In this document: positions 16,828 through 26,118 of the stretch, in pieces
Layout: each line of letters begins with the position of its first letter
Numbering within the stretch: the first letter of the stretch is position 1
Assembly (NCBI GenBank): GCA_910578475.1
Contig: CAJTRK010000007.1
Location: 56,169-120,168, forward strand
DNA: 64,000 nt
Source: an uncultured Lachnospiraceae bacterium
GTDB taxonomy: Bacteria; Bacillota; Clostridia; Lachnospirales; Lachnospiraceae
Direction: 5' to 3'
Program-made: the position numbers and the translations under genes
Notes under the pieces: generated by a model
Database searches by the model: none
Seen by the model: only the letters and a program-made list of their open reading frames with translations
What the model was told of the DNA's origin: nothing

Positions 16828-17934
16828 ATGAAATTTTTAAAAGGAATGGATATTTCTACGCTGAAAGAAGTGGAAAGTCTGGGCGGGCGCTTTTTTGACC
16901 GGGGACAGGAGAAGGATGTGCTTGATATTCTGCAAAGTTATGATGTCAATGCGGTCAGGCTCCGCCTTTGGAACAATCCTTACACGGAAGACGGCGAACC
17001 GTACGGGGCAGGCACAAATGACCTGCCCACGACGATTGAACTGACGAAACGTGCATTGGCCAAAGGCATGGAAGTGCTGCTGGATTTTCATTACAGCGAT
17101 TTCTGGGCGGATCCGGGCAAACAGAGCATGCCGAGAGCGTGGCAGGGAATGAATCTGGAAGAGCTGGAAGAAGCGGTTTACCGGTATACGAAGGAAACGC
17201 TGGAGGCCATGCGGGCGGCGGACGCTTTTCCGACTCTTATACAGATTGGAAACGAAGTGACAAACGGTATTCTCTGGCCCTGGGGCAAAGTGCCGGAATA
17301 TAAGAACCTTGCCCGTCTTCTGAACGCCGGTATCCGGGGCGCGAGGGCGGTAGACAGGGACATTCCGCTGATGATTCATCTCGATAACGGCGGAAACAAC
17401 GCGCTTTACCGGGAATGGTTCGACCATTTTATGGAGAACGGCGAAGACTTTCAGATTATCGGTTTGTCTTATTATCCTTTTTGGCACGGAACGCTTGACG
17501 ACCTTGCGGCGAATATGAATGACATTGCTGTCAGATATGGCAAGGAACTGATGGTTGCGGAAGTGTCGATGGGATTTACGATGGAAGATTATGCGGCTTA
17601 TGAGAAACTGGCGCCGCAGGAAAGAAAGGGCATGGCGACAAAGCCGGAACTCGCCGCAAAAGTACCTTATCCGATGACAAAAGAAGGGCAGAAGCAGTTT
17701 TTGCTGGATTTATTTGAAAAAATCAAACAGGTTCCGGACGGAAAATGCAGAGGCTTCTTTTACTGGGAAGCGGCATGGATTCCGGTAGCCGGTTCCGGAT
17801 GGGCATCCGACGCGGCGATTGCCTATATGGGAGAAAAAGGGCCCGGCGGCAATGAATGGGCCAACCAGGCGTTATTTGATTATGACGGTAATGCGCTTCC
17901 CGCGCTGGAAGCGGTCAGAGATGTTACGTTCTGA
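16828..17934 (+). CDS. Intracellular arabinogalactan endo-beta-1,4-galactanase (GH53)
   Basis: 368 aa. It opens directly with the GH53 barrel (KFLKGMDISTLKEVE); there is no signal peptide, unlike typical secreted GanB. The catalytic acid is E143 (IQIGNEVTNG) and the nucleophile E245 (LMVAEVSMGFT). NAVRLRLWNNPY and GLSYYPFWHGTLDD are family signatures, and no accessory domain follows. It acts on beta-1,4-galactan, here presumably on galacto-oligosaccharides after import, handing products to the GH42 enzyme. It lies 23 nt after the zinc-ribbon gene behind GACGAGGAA. It overlaps the convergent LacI gene by 11 nt at the 3' end. It differs from the GH53 at 1-1277 in lacking the Ig-like and CBM modules. 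Confidence 0.92.
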   Translation: MKFLKGMDISTLKEVESLGGRFFDRGQEKDVLDILQSYDVNAVRLRLWNNPYTEDGEPYGAGTNDLPTTIELTKRALAKGMEVLLDFHYSDFWADPGKQSMPRAWQGMNLEELEEAVYRYTKETLEAMRAADAFPTLIQIGNEVTNGILWPWGKVPEYKNLARLLNAGIRGARAVDRDIPLMIHLDNGGNNALYREWFDHFMENGEDFQIIGLSYYPFWHGTLDDLAANMNDIAVRYGKELMVAEVSMGFTMEDYAAYEKLAPQERKGMATKPELAAKVPYPMTKEGQKQFLLDLFEKIKQVPDGKCRGFFYWEAAWIPVAGSGWASDAAIAYMGEKGPGGNEWANQALFDYDGNALPALEAVRDVTF

Positions 17935-18919
17935 CCGGAGCGGTTGAATTTCTGATAATAAGCTGCGGACGCAGCAGGTTTTTGCTGACAGAAACGTGAT
18001 TGATAACGGAATGCAGCGTAAAAAAGCCGCATTTTCCAAGCTCGATGCGTTCCTGGCGGATGGTCGTCAGGGGCGGATTCAGCTTGGCGGAAATCGGGAT
18101 GTCATCGAAGCCGATGATGCTGACGTCTTCCGGAACCCGATAGCCGTTCTTACGGCATTCGCTCAGCGCGCCGGAGGCGAGCAGGTCGTTGCCGCATACG
18201 ATGGCGGTTACGCCGAGGGAAAGCAGATTGGCCACATGGTCTTTGGCGGCTTCCGCGACATAATAGCCGTAAGGCATCCATTTTTCGTTAATCTCCAGAT
18301 GGTGCGCGTTCATACTGTCGATATAAGCCTGACGGCGCTGTTCCGTAATCATGGAATGGGCGGAGCCGTTTAACAGCGCGATGTTTCGATGGCCGAGCGC
18401 GACGAGATGTTCGATGGCGTCGTCAATGCCTTCAAAGCTGTCAGTGCCGATATAACTGACATTCGGGTTTTTGCGGATATAGTTATCAAAAAGCGTGGTC
18501 GGGATGGAAGTGTTTTCAAGCTGTGCAAGCCAGGCATCCTGTAACGCAAAGCCGACGAAAAAGGCTCCTACATATCCGTTTTTCAGCATAAAAGTGTCGT
18601 ACTTTTCCATTTCCTGAAAAGCAGGTGTGACCGGCATGACGGTCACATGATACCGCGCCGGATAAGCGGCCTGTTTAAAGCCGAGTATGATATCGTAGCC
18701 GAATTGTTCGGAAGTTTCGTACTCCATATTTTCGATGAAAATGCAGAGTTTTTTGGCTTCCCTGGCGCGCATTTGTTTGGGTGTGTAGCCCATTTCAACG
18801 GCGGTGTCCAGTACGGTCTGCCGAAGCTGTTCGCTGATGTCGCTGGCGCCGTTCAATCCTTTGGAAACAGTGCTGACGGAAACGCCGAGACGGTTTGCAA
18901 TATCTTTTATCGTTGCCAT
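17924..18919 (-). CDS. LacI-family transcriptional regulator
   Basis: 331 aa. HTH ATIKDIANRLGVSVSTVSKG followed by LNGASDISEQLRQTV; hinge MGYTPKQMRAREAK; sensor domain with the C-terminal IIGFDDIPISAKLNPPLTTI typical of LacI/GalR proteins. It starts at the ATG at 18919 and is divergent from the ABC importer genes at 19258-23024, separated by 338 nt, so it probably controls that importer. It is a second LacI protein within 6 kb, distinct in sequence from the one at 13533, which suggests separate control of uptake and of intracellular hydrolysis. The ligand is unknown. Confidence 0.9.
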   Translation of the reverse strand: MATIKDIANRLGVSVSTVSKGLNGASDISEQLRQTVLDTAVEMGYTPKQMRAREAKKLCIFIENMEYETSEQFGYDIILGFKQAAYPARYHVTVMPVTPAFQEMEKYDTFMLKNGYVGAFFVGFALQDAWLAQLENTSIPTTLFDNYIRKNPNVSYIGTDSFEGIDDAIEHLVALGHRNIALLNGSAHSMITEQRRQAYIDSMNAHHLEINEKWMPYGYYVAEAAKDHVANLLSLGVTAIVCGNDLLASGALSECRKNGYRVPEDVSIIGFDDIPISAKLNPPLTTIRQERIELGKCGFFTLHSVINHVSVSKNLLRPQLIIRNSTAPVRT

Positions 18920-19094
18920 AGATTTTCCTCAACATAATAACAGATTCCTCCGGCTGTGACAGCGGAGTCCTATCATTATATAAAAAATGAATCCAATTTT
19001 CAAGGAAGAAGAGGAAGGATTGGCAGAATGACCAAAAAAGGGATTAAAAATCCGTCAAAAAATGCAAAAAAATATGTGAGCGGTGAATGGATGG

Positions 19095-19123
19095 TTGACA
19101 AAATGCCTTTTTTGGTGTTAAAT
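19095..19123 (+). promoter_or_regulatory. Putative promoter of the galactan ABC importer
   Basis: TTGACA (19095-19100), a 17-nt spacer and TTAAAT (19118-19123) lie 134 nt before the binding-protein start. Downstream the repeated tetrads GCGAAAGTTTACG and CACGGTTTCGCAG could be LacI-type half-sites, and TGGTATAA is repeated twice at 19179-19197. No operator can be fixed with confidence. The rest of 18920-19257 is AT-rich without other features. Confidence 0.5.
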
Positions 19124-19257
19124 TTACTTTAAAGCGAAAGTTTACGAAAAAATAAGCAACACGGTTTCGCAGAAAATTTTGGTATAAATGGTATAAGATG
19201 TGGCAACACATTTTATATAGAGCAATAAAAAGTATTAAAGAGAGAGAGGAAAAAGTT

Positions 19258-20649
19258 ATGAAGAAAAAAGTATTAGCAGCATTGCTCGCAACATCCATGG
19301 TAGCTGCAAGTCTTGTCGGATGTGGAAACTCCGGAAACGAGGCGGGGGGGGCTTCTTCAGCCGATAACTCCACAGCAGCGGATACCACAACAGACAATAC
19401 CGCAGCGGCAGACAACACGGCGGCAGACAATTCCGCAGCAACAGATACAGCGGCAGCGGACACCTCAGCAGACAATTCTGCGGCATCTTCCGATGACCCG
19501 GTTGCGAATCTAATTGCAGCAACAACAGATACGGTAAAACTGACCGTATGGGCGTCCGAGGAAGACCAGGCTCTGACAACACAACTCCTTGAAGATTTTA
19601 AAGCGGCATATCCTGATGTAACTTTTGATATTACACTGGGTTCCGAATCTGAATCCACAGCAAAAGATACGATTCTTGCAGACGTAGAGGCGGCAGCGGA
19701 CGTATTCTCCTTCGCTGACGACCAGATTAACGAACTGGTTCAGGCAGGAGCGCTCCAGCCGGTAGCGGCAACTTATACGCTTGATGTGGCAAACGAAAAC
19801 GTAGCGGGTTCCGTGGAAGCGGCTACGGTTAACGGTACATTATATGCTTATCCGATGACAGCCGATAACGGTTATTTCATGTTCTATGATGCTTCCGTAT
19901 TTTCGGATGAAGACGTAAAGTCTCTGGATAAGATGGTGGAAGTAGCAGAAGCAGCAGGCAAGAAGATTGCAATGGATGTTTCCAACGGCTGGTATATCTA
20001 CGCATTCTTCCAGGGCGCAGGCTATGAACTGACAATGAATGAGGACGGTTCCAATAACTGTACATGGAATGCAGCAGGCGCGACAGACGTTGCACAGGCA
20101 ATCATGGATTTGTACGGAACAAACGTTCTTGTTGATATGAGCGACGAAGAAATGGCAACAGCAATCGCAGAAGGCACAATTGCGGCAGCTGTAAACGGAA
20201 CATGGAGAGCGGAAACAGCTTCCGACGCATGGGGCGAGAACTATTCGGCAACAAAGCTTCCTACTTTCAATGTAGCGGGCAAAGACTGCCAGATGTCTTC
20301 CTACTCCGGCTATAAGCTTGTTGGCGTAAATCCTTACTCCGCAAACATCGGCTGGTCCATGCTGCTTGCAGAGTTCCTGACCGGTGAAACAGCTCAGACA
20401 GCAAGATTTGAAGCAAGAGGCCTCGGCCCTTCAAACGTAGCGGCAGCATCTTCCGATGCAGTTCAGGCTGACCCGGCAATCGCAGCACTGGCAGCACAGG
20501 CAGCTTACGCAACACCTCAGCGTGTAGGCGGTAACTTCTGGGCTCCGGCAGAAACGCTTGGACAGATTCTGGCTGACGGCAGCGCAGGTTCAGACCTTCA
20601 GAGCGTACTCGATACCGCGGTAGAAGGTATTATGGCTCCAATCGAATAA
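19258..20649 (+). CDS. ABC importer substrate-binding lipoprotein (MalE/GanS-like)
   Basis: 463 aa from the ATG after GAGAGAGGA. Signal sequence with lipobox LVGC (cleavage before Cys near residue 22), then a long Ala/Asp/Thr/Ser-rich spacer (about 25-85) and a maltose-binding-protein-type fold (VKLTVWASEEDQALT, DVFSFADDQINELVQAGAL, FMFYDASV, AVNGTWRAE). It is anchored outside the membrane and hands oligosaccharides to the two permeases that follow. Neighbouring GH53 and GH42 genes make galacto-oligosaccharides the likely ligand, as for Bacillus GanS. No ATPase gene is in the cluster, so a shared MsmX-type ATPase elsewhere is expected (family knowledge). Confidence 0.92.
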   Translation: MKKKVLAALLATSMVAASLVGCGNSGNEAGGASSADNSTAADTTTDNTAAADNTAADNSAATDTAAADTSADNSAASSDDPVANLIAATTDTVKLTVWASEEDQALTTQLLEDFKAAYPDVTFDITLGSESESTAKDTILADVEAAADVFSFADDQINELVQAGALQPVAATYTLDVANENVAGSVEAATVNGTLYAYPMTADNGYFMFYDASVFSDEDVKSLDKMVEVAEAAGKKIAMDVSNGWYIYAFFQGAGYELTMNEDGSNNCTWNAAGATDVAQAIMDLYGTNVLVDMSDEEMATAIAEGTIAAAVNGTWRAETASDAWGENYSATKLPTFNVAGKDCQMSSYSGYKLVGVNPYSANIGWSMLLAEFLTGETAQTARFEARGLGPSNVAAASSDAVQADPAIAALAAQAAYATPQRVGGNFWAPAETLGQILADGSAGSDLQSVLDTAVEGIMAPIE

Positions 20650-20663
20650 TCTCAGGTTCTGTC

Positions 20664-20696
20664 ATACCCCGCAGCCGAAGTCGGGATGCGGGGTAT
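20664..20696 (+). terminator. Stem-loop between binding-protein and permease genes
   Basis: Ten-base arms ataccccgca / tgcggggtat, then CTTTCAAAGATTCTTTT. Such partial terminators after a binding-protein gene keep its transcript more abundant than the permease part. The permeases continue in the same direction 59 nt later. Confidence 0.6.
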
Positions 20697-20754
20697 CTTT
20701 CAAAGATTCTTTTCTGGAAAAATCATACAAAAATATCTCTGAGAGGGGTTTCCT

Positions 20755-22182
20755 ATGAAGAATAAAAAGATATTTAGCGGAAATTATTTTAAGGAATTCG
20801 GGACAGCGGTAGCGAAAGGCGATATCTGGGTAAAGTTATCCATGCTTATTATGGGGGCAGGTTATATTGCGAGAAAGCAGATTATCAACGGGCTGATTAT
20901 GATTGCGCTGGAAGCGGTTTTTATCATAACATATGTTTTTTATGCAGCCCCGAATCTTGCGAAATTCGGTACATTGGGTACTGTTCAGTTTGAACAGGTG
21001 TTTGACCCGTTAACATTGACAAGTAAAGTAAACGATTATGATAACTCTTTTCTGATTTTGCTTAACTCCATTATAGCGTTATTCATAATTGTATCTTTTA
21101 TTTTCGTATACATTGGCAATATCAAAGCCGTTTACCGTTTGCAGAAGCAGAAGGAAGCGGGAAAGCATATCAACAGTTTCCGGGAAGATATCAAGGCGCT
21201 GTTCAATGAAAAATTTCATATTACGCTGCTGACGCTTCCGGCTCTTGGCATTATCCTGATGAATATCATACCGATTCTGGTGCTGATTGCGATAGCGTTC
21301 ACCAACTATGACCAGCAGCATATGCCGCCAAGCGCATTGTTTACATGGGTCGGCTGGAAGAACTTCAAACAGCTTTTTACCAATTCAACAACGCTGACAT
21401 TTGGTTATTCCTTCGGGAAAATCCTGATTTGGACGTTGGAATGGGCGGTGCTTTCCACATTGACGACCTTTATCGGCGGCATTTTGATGGCGCAGTTCAT
21501 TAACAGCAAGAAGACAAAACTTCCGAAACTGTGGAGAACCTTATTTATGGTTGCGATTGCCGTGCCGCAGTTCGTTACCTTGCTGCTTGTCCGTAACTTT
21601 TTTGCAGACAGCGGTATTGTGAATACAATCTGCTCGAATATCGGGCTGACAGATTTCTTAAAGAGCGTTGGTCTGGTGAATGCGAACCTGACTTATATCC
21701 CGTTTCTGACCAATCCTACATGGGCGAAAGTCATGATTGTACTGATTAATATATGGGTCGGCGTTCCTTACCAGATGTTAATCGCGACGGGCGTTCTGAT
21801 GAATATTCCGGTAGACCAGCTGGAGAGCGCAAGAATCGACGGCGCGAACAGTTTTCAGATTTTCTGGAAGATTACAATGCCTTATGTGCTTTTCATTACA
21901 GGGCCCAGTCTGATTACGGACTTTGTAAGAAATATCAACAACTTCAACGTTATTTACCTGCTGACGCAGGATGTATATGTTACATCCGACCAGCTGCTTG
22001 CAAACTCTAATGCCAAAGAGGTGGATTTGCTCGTTACATGGCTGTTCAGGCTGACGAACGAATACTATAACTATAAGATAGCATCTGTTATTGGTATTAT
22101 CGTATTTATTATCTGTGCAGGATTTACACTGATTACTTTCACACAGACAATTAAAGGCAGTAGAGAGGAGGACTTCCGCTAA
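20755..22182 (+). CDS. ABC importer permease, MalF/GanP type
   Basis: 475 aa, longer than minimal sugar permeases because of an N-terminal extension with extra hydrophobic segments (about 20-60 and 95-125), as in MalF/GanP. The transmembrane-domain core starts near residue 155. The EAA loop that contacts the ATPase is visible around ESARIDGAN and FWKITMPYVL (about 360-380). It is an integral cytoplasmic-membrane protein. It overlaps the MalG-type gene by one base (TAATG), indicating translational coupling, and forms a heterodimeric channel with it. Substrate inferred from the locus: galacto-oligosaccharides. Confidence 0.92.
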   Translation: MKNKKIFSGNYFKEFGTAVAKGDIWVKLSMLIMGAGYIARKQIINGLIMIALEAVFIITYVFYAAPNLAKFGTLGTVQFEQVFDPLTLTSKVNDYDNSFLILLNSIIALFIIVSFIFVYIGNIKAVYRLQKQKEAGKHINSFREDIKALFNEKFHITLLTLPALGIILMNIIPILVLIAIAFTNYDQQHMPPSALFTWVGWKNFKQLFTNSTTLTFGYSFGKILIWTLEWAVLSTLTTFIGGILMAQFINSKKTKLPKLWRTLFMVAIAVPQFVTLLLVRNFFADSGIVNTICSNIGLTDFLKSVGLVNANLTYIPFLTNPTWAKVMIVLINIWVGVPYQMLIATGVLMNIPVDQLESARIDGANSFQIFWKITMPYVLFITGPSLITDFVRNINNFNVIYLLTQDVYVTSDQLLANSNAKEVDLLVTWLFRLTNEYYNYKIASVIGIIVFIICAGFTLITFTQTIKGSREEDFR

Positions 22183-23024
22183 TGAAAAAGACAGTAGGAT
22201 TTGTAGTAAGACATTTGGTGCTGACATTCCTTGTGATAATCTGGCTTGTACCGATTCTCTGGCTGGTGGTTACATCCTTCAGCGGGTATAAAGGAATCAA
22301 TACGGCACACTTTTTCCCGGAAACCTGGTCGCTTGATAATTATAAAGTACTGTTTTTGCAGCCGGATTCAGTCGTGCAGTATGGCGCATGGTTCAAGAAC
22401 ACATTGCTTATCGCGATTTTTACCTGTATCGTTTCGACTGCTTTTGTGCTGATGGTCAGTTATGCAATGAGCTGTCTGCGGTTTAAGGGAAGAAAAGGGC
22501 TGATGAGTTTCGGTATTGTTCTGAACATGTTTCCGGGTGTATTGTCCATGATTGCCGTGTACTTCGTTATGAAATCTCTTGGGCTGACGAACAGTCATCT
22601 CGGTATGATTATTGTATATTCGGCGGGTTCCGGACTCGGTTATCTGATTACGAAGGGCTTTATGGACACGATTTCCACATCGCTGCGAGAGGCGGCATGG
22701 CTGGAGGGCGCTTCGGAGGCGACGATTTTCTTCAAAATCATCATTCCGTTGTCGCAGCCGATTATCGTTTATACGATTATCAATTCTTTCCTCGTACCGT
22801 GGGGCGATTTCGTACTGGCAAAACTGATGCTAAACTCCGGTATTGCGACGGACTGGACGATTGCAATCGGCCTGTTCAACATGCTTGGTAAATCACTGAT
22901 TAACAAATATTTCTCGATTTTCTGCGCCGGAGGCGTTATCGTATCCATTCCGATTTCGGCATTGTTCGTGCTGATGCAGAAGTTCTATGTAGAAGGCGTT
23001 ACGGGTGGTTCGGTAAAAGGTTAA
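22182..23024 (+). CDS. ABC importer permease, MalG/GanQ type
   Basis: 280 aa, the usual length of MalG-type permeases, with six predicted membrane helices and the EAA loop REAAWLEGASEATIFFKI (about 170-187). It starts within the stop codon of the preceding permease gene; GAGGAGG lies 11 nt upstream. It is the second half of the importer channel. The operon ends here: a long hairpin with a T-rich tail follows. Confidence 0.92.
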   Translation: MKKTVGFVVRHLVLTFLVIIWLVPILWLVVTSFSGYKGINTAHFFPETWSLDNYKVLFLQPDSVVQYGAWFKNTLLIAIFTCIVSTAFVLMVSYAMSCLRFKGRKGLMSFGIVLNMFPGVLSMIAVYFVMKSLGLTNSHLGMIIVYSAGSGLGYLITKGFMDTISTSLREAAWLEGASEATIFFKIIIPLSQPIIVYTIINSFLVPWGDFVLAKLMLNSGIATDWTIAIGLFNMLGKSLINKYFSIFCAGGVIVSIPISALFVLMQKFYVEGVTGGSVKG

Positions 23025-23040
23025 GGCGAATACGGATACG

Positions 23041-23108
23041 AAAAGAAGTTCTCGATATTTCTCCACGGGTATTTTACCCGATAAAGAAATATCTTGAACT
23101 TCTTTTTA
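23041..23108 (+). terminator. Strong terminator of the galactan importer operon
   Basis: Outer arms at 23041-23062 and 23085-23106 pair nearly perfectly (AAAAGAAGTT...CGATATTTCT with AGAAATATC...AACTTCTTTT). An inner stem cgggta/tacccg caps the hairpin, and the sequence runs into TTTTTATTT. It ends 54 nt before the next gene. Confidence 0.85.
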
Positions 23109-23159
23109 TTTAACGGTAAGATAGATTAGATTATTGAAAGTTAAGGAGACATAAGATAA

Positions 23160-24605
23160 ATGCGTTTTGATTCCGTACAATTTTTTGTTTTTTTTCTGAG
23201 TGTAGTCTGTGTTCTTTTTTTTATGCACAAAAAGGCGAGACTGGTTTGGTTATTAGTCTGTAATTATTATTTTTATATGTGCTGGAATGCAAAGAGCGCC
23301 CTGCTCCTGGCATTTATCACGCTGTGTACCTATATTGCGGGGCGGGTTTTAGAAACTGCGGAAGACGAAAAAAGAAAAAAACGGATAGTTGCCGTCTGTT
23401 GTGTCGCGAGTTTTTCATTTCTCTTTCTGTTTAAATACTTCAATTTTCTGGTGGACAGCATCAACGGCCTGTCGGGGATGGCGGGCAACGGAAAAATAAT
23501 CGGACTGCGGATGGACTTTTTATTGCCGATAGGAATCTCTTTTTACACCTTTCAGGCAGTCGGCTATGTGATAGATGTTTACAGAGGAGAAAAGGCGGAA
23601 CATAATCTGATAAAATATGCGGTATTTGTTTCCTTTTTTCCGCAGTTAGGTTCGGGCCCGATAGAACGCGGCAGAAACATTCTGGGACAGCTGAGGGAAC
23701 TGGAAACGAAAAAGCTGTGGGACTACGACCGGATAAAAAACGGCATACTGTTAATGTTATGGGGATTGTTCCAAAAAATTATCCTGGCGGACCGCCTGGC
23801 CCTGTATGTAGACACCGTGTTCGGAAATTATCAGCATTATGGACTTCTGGTATTGGTAACGGCATTAATTTTGTATGCGTTTCAGCTATATTGTGATTTC
23901 GACGGCTATACAAACATCGCACGCGGCGTGGCGCAGGTTATGGGAATTACCCTGATGCAGAATTTTAAACGGCCCTATTTTGCTGCGAACATCAGGGATT
24001 TATGGAGCAGATGGCACATTTCCCTGACAAGTTGGTTCCGGGATTATTTATATATTCCTCTGGGCGGCGGACGAAAGGGTAATTTCAGAAAGCAGCTGAA
24101 TGTATTAATTGTATTCTGCGTAAGCGGGCTGTGGCATGGGGCGAGCTGGAACTACGTTATCTGGGGAGCGTTACATGGCCTTTTGACGGTTCTGTATAAT
24201 CTTTTTTCTTCTTCCGAAAAAAAGAAAAATATATCGTTCAGCACAAAACTGCGGAATGGCCTTATGACCTTTGCATTCTTTGATTTTACATTACTCTTTT
24301 TCAGGTTGGCTTCCTTACAGGATGTTTCTGCGGTTTTAATTCAGATGACAAGAGAACTGGGAGATTTTACGGCTATTCTGGGAGTGTTGGGCGACGGAGA
24401 CAGGAATCTGCTCATTTTAGGGCTTCTGATTCTGTTTATCGTGGATTTTGTTCATGAAAAGGGGATTTGTATCAGAAACTGGGTTGCAAAACAGGAAGGA
24501 TGGTTTCGTTACCTTCTTTATATCGGCATCCTTTCCGCGTGTATCTATTTAAAGATTCATGTAGAAATGGGCGGGGCGAGACAATTTATTTATTTCCAGT
24601 TTTAG
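23160..24605 (+). CDS. MBOAT-family O-acyltransferase (AlgI/DltB/PatA type)
   Basis: 481 aa after AAGGAG. A multi-spanning membrane protein with MBOAT signatures: FFPQLGSGPIERGRNIL, YCDFDGYTNIARGVAQVMG, LWSRWHISLTSWFRDYLYIP, and the catalytic-His region VSGLWHGASWNYVIWGALHG. Such proteins pass acyl, usually acetyl, groups across the membrane to a secreted polymer (alginate, teichoic acid, peptidoglycan or cell-surface polysaccharide). The next gene encodes an SGNH/DltD-like partner, the usual pairing. The acceptor polymer is unknown. Confidence 0.9.
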   Translation: MRFDSVQFFVFFLSVVCVLFFMHKKARLVWLLVCNYYFYMCWNAKSALLLAFITLCTYIAGRVLETAEDEKRKKRIVAVCCVASFSFLFLFKYFNFLVDSINGLSGMAGNGKIIGLRMDFLLPIGISFYTFQAVGYVIDVYRGEKAEHNLIKYAVFVSFFPQLGSGPIERGRNILGQLRELETKKLWDYDRIKNGILLMLWGLFQKIILADRLALYVDTVFGNYQHYGLLVLVTALILYAFQLYCDFDGYTNIARGVAQVMGITLMQNFKRPYFAANIRDLWSRWHISLTSWFRDYLYIPLGGGRKGNFRKQLNVLIVFCVSGLWHGASWNYVIWGALHGLLTVLYNLFSSSEKKKNISFSTKLRNGLMTFAFFDFTLLFFRLASLQDVSAVLIQMTRELGDFTAILGVLGDGDRNLLILGLLILFIVDFVHEKGICIRNWVAKQEGWFRYLLYIGILSACIYLKIHVEMGGARQFIYFQF

Positions 24606-24615
24606 GAGAATGAAT

Positions 24616-24744
24616 CAGGGAATTGCGAAACAATATTTTTGAAAGCTTCCGTTGTACAAAACAGACAATCACCGCAGAGCCGCTTTCGCTGCACTCTCGT
24701 CTGCACAACTGTTTTTTCAAAAGAGGACGTTTCGCAATTACCTG
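24616..24744. repeat. Fold-back (MITE-like) element of about 129 nt
   Basis: Terminal inverted arms caggGAATTGCGAAAC (24616-24631) and GTTTCGCAATTacctg (24729-24744) differ at one position. Inside, the sides can pair again (GTTGTACAAAACAGAC against GTCTGCACAAC), with a small central stem gcag/ctgc. The element fills the space between two co-directional genes. The motif TCCTATAGGAAATTGC, which shares the arm's core, recurs at about 33853-33868 and 44351-44366. It is probably a palindromic intergenic repeat. Confidence 0.6.
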
Positions 24745-24777
24745 AAGAATAAATTTGGGAAAGGCATGGTTATAAAG

Positions 24778-26088
24778 ATGAAAAGAGGAATCAGAGTACT
24801 GTTCGGATGTTTTATCGTCACAGGCGCAGTTTTGCTTGTAAATGCGGTATTGTCTTATGTTGTCATCGATGATGCGGATGATGAAGTGCGGTATGCAATG
24901 CACGCGTTTTATGAACAGGAAGATATCGAGACATTGTTTTTGGGTTCTTCCCATGTGTTTTGCGGATATGACCCCAAAATCTTAGATGAAATCATGGGAG
25001 AAAATACATATCTTGCGGCCACCCCGGTGCAGAAAGTGGACGGTTCTTATTATCTGTTAAAAGAGGCTGTAAAGAATAATCCGATTCAAAAAGTCTATCT
25101 GGATGTGTTTTACCGGCAATACAGAGATATTCCGGCAGAAAGAACCGGCGAACAGATGATGTACATTTACTGCATAACGGATTATATGAAGAAAAACTTT
25201 AACAGAGCGGAGTTTTTATTAAATGCCTCCGGTTCTGAGCATTATGTGGAAAGTTTTCTGGCGTCCGCCCGTTACGGGAATTATTTGCTGGACCGGAACC
25301 GGTTAGAACGAATTGTAAAAAGCAAAAGAAGTTCGGAATATATCAACTATGAAAATGTTCCCTCCAATTTTTACAAAGGGGCTATGATTTCGGAAGGCAC
25401 GCCCGGCACACCCCAGATGATAGTAGAGGCCGATAATCCGGGCATATCGGAAAATGTCCTTTCGGCGTATTCTTTGAAGTATCTTGATAAAATAGTGGCT
25501 CTCTGTAAAGAAGAGGGGATTCAGCTTGTACTGGTTGCAACGCCGGTCGCTGATTTCTACATACAGGCGCTTGGAAATTATGATACCTTTTACCATTATA
25601 TGAGAAATTACGCTGAAACAAATGAAATAGAATATTATGATTTTAACCTGTGCAGGAAAGATATCCTGGATATGGAAGATAATGATTTCATGGATTACCA
25701 TCATTTGTCCGGAAAAGGGGCGGCAAAATATTCTGCGACATTTGCGGAAATGATGGTTTCTTATGACGAAGAAAAGCGGCAGGAATTGTTTTATCAATCG
25801 GTGCAGGAGAAAATGGAAGATATGTCCCCGCAGACGATGGGAATCGCCCTGTATCAGTCGGAAGAGGAAGAAAACATATATTCTCTGACAACGATAGCGA
25901 ATTATGATGTGGACGTTGAATACCGGATTTGCATTACGGACGAGCAGGGGAATGAAGTGGAGCTGGTACAGGATTTTTCCGGGAACAATATTGTAGAATC
26001 TTTTCCGGGGGAACCGGTCACATTTAAGATAACGGTACGCCTTAAAGATACAGGGGAAATCTGTGAGGAGGAATTCATTTATTTATAG
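24778..26088 (+). CDS. SGNH/DltD-like membrane-anchored partner of the MBOAT protein
   Basis: 436 aa from the ATG at 24778; another in-frame ATG lies 12 nt upstream, directly against GGGAAAGG. One N-terminal membrane segment (about 5-25, VLFGCFIVTGAVLLVNAVL) anchors an extracytoplasmic domain. SGNH/DHHW-like catalytic blocks are visible: LFLGSSHVFCGYDP (block I, GxS) near residue 57 and DYHHLSGKGAAKYS (D/H block) near 305. Residues after about 340 form a beta-rich tail. In family systems such proteins transfer the acyl group delivered by the MBOAT partner encoded just upstream, or remove it. The call is by motif and context. Confidence 0.78.
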   Translation: MKRGIRVLFGCFIVTGAVLLVNAVLSYVVIDDADDEVRYAMHAFYEQEDIETLFLGSSHVFCGYDPKILDEIMGENTYLAATPVQKVDGSYYLLKEAVKNNPIQKVYLDVFYRQYRDIPAERTGEQMMYIYCITDYMKKNFNRAEFLLNASGSEHYVESFLASARYGNYLLDRNRLERIVKSKRSSEYINYENVPSNFYKGAMISEGTPGTPQMIVEADNPGISENVLSAYSLKYLDKIVALCKEEGIQLVLVATPVADFYIQALGNYDTFYHYMRNYAETNEIEYYDFNLCRKDILDMEDNDFMDYHHLSGKGAAKYSATFAEMMVSYDEEKRQELFYQSVQEKMEDMSPQTMGIALYQSEEEENIYSLTTIANYDVDVEYRICITDEQGNEVELVQDFSGNNIVESFPGEPVTFKITVRLKDTGEICEEEFIYL

Positions 26089-26118
26089 TCATTATGAAAA
26101 GAGAAAAGGGGGACTGAC

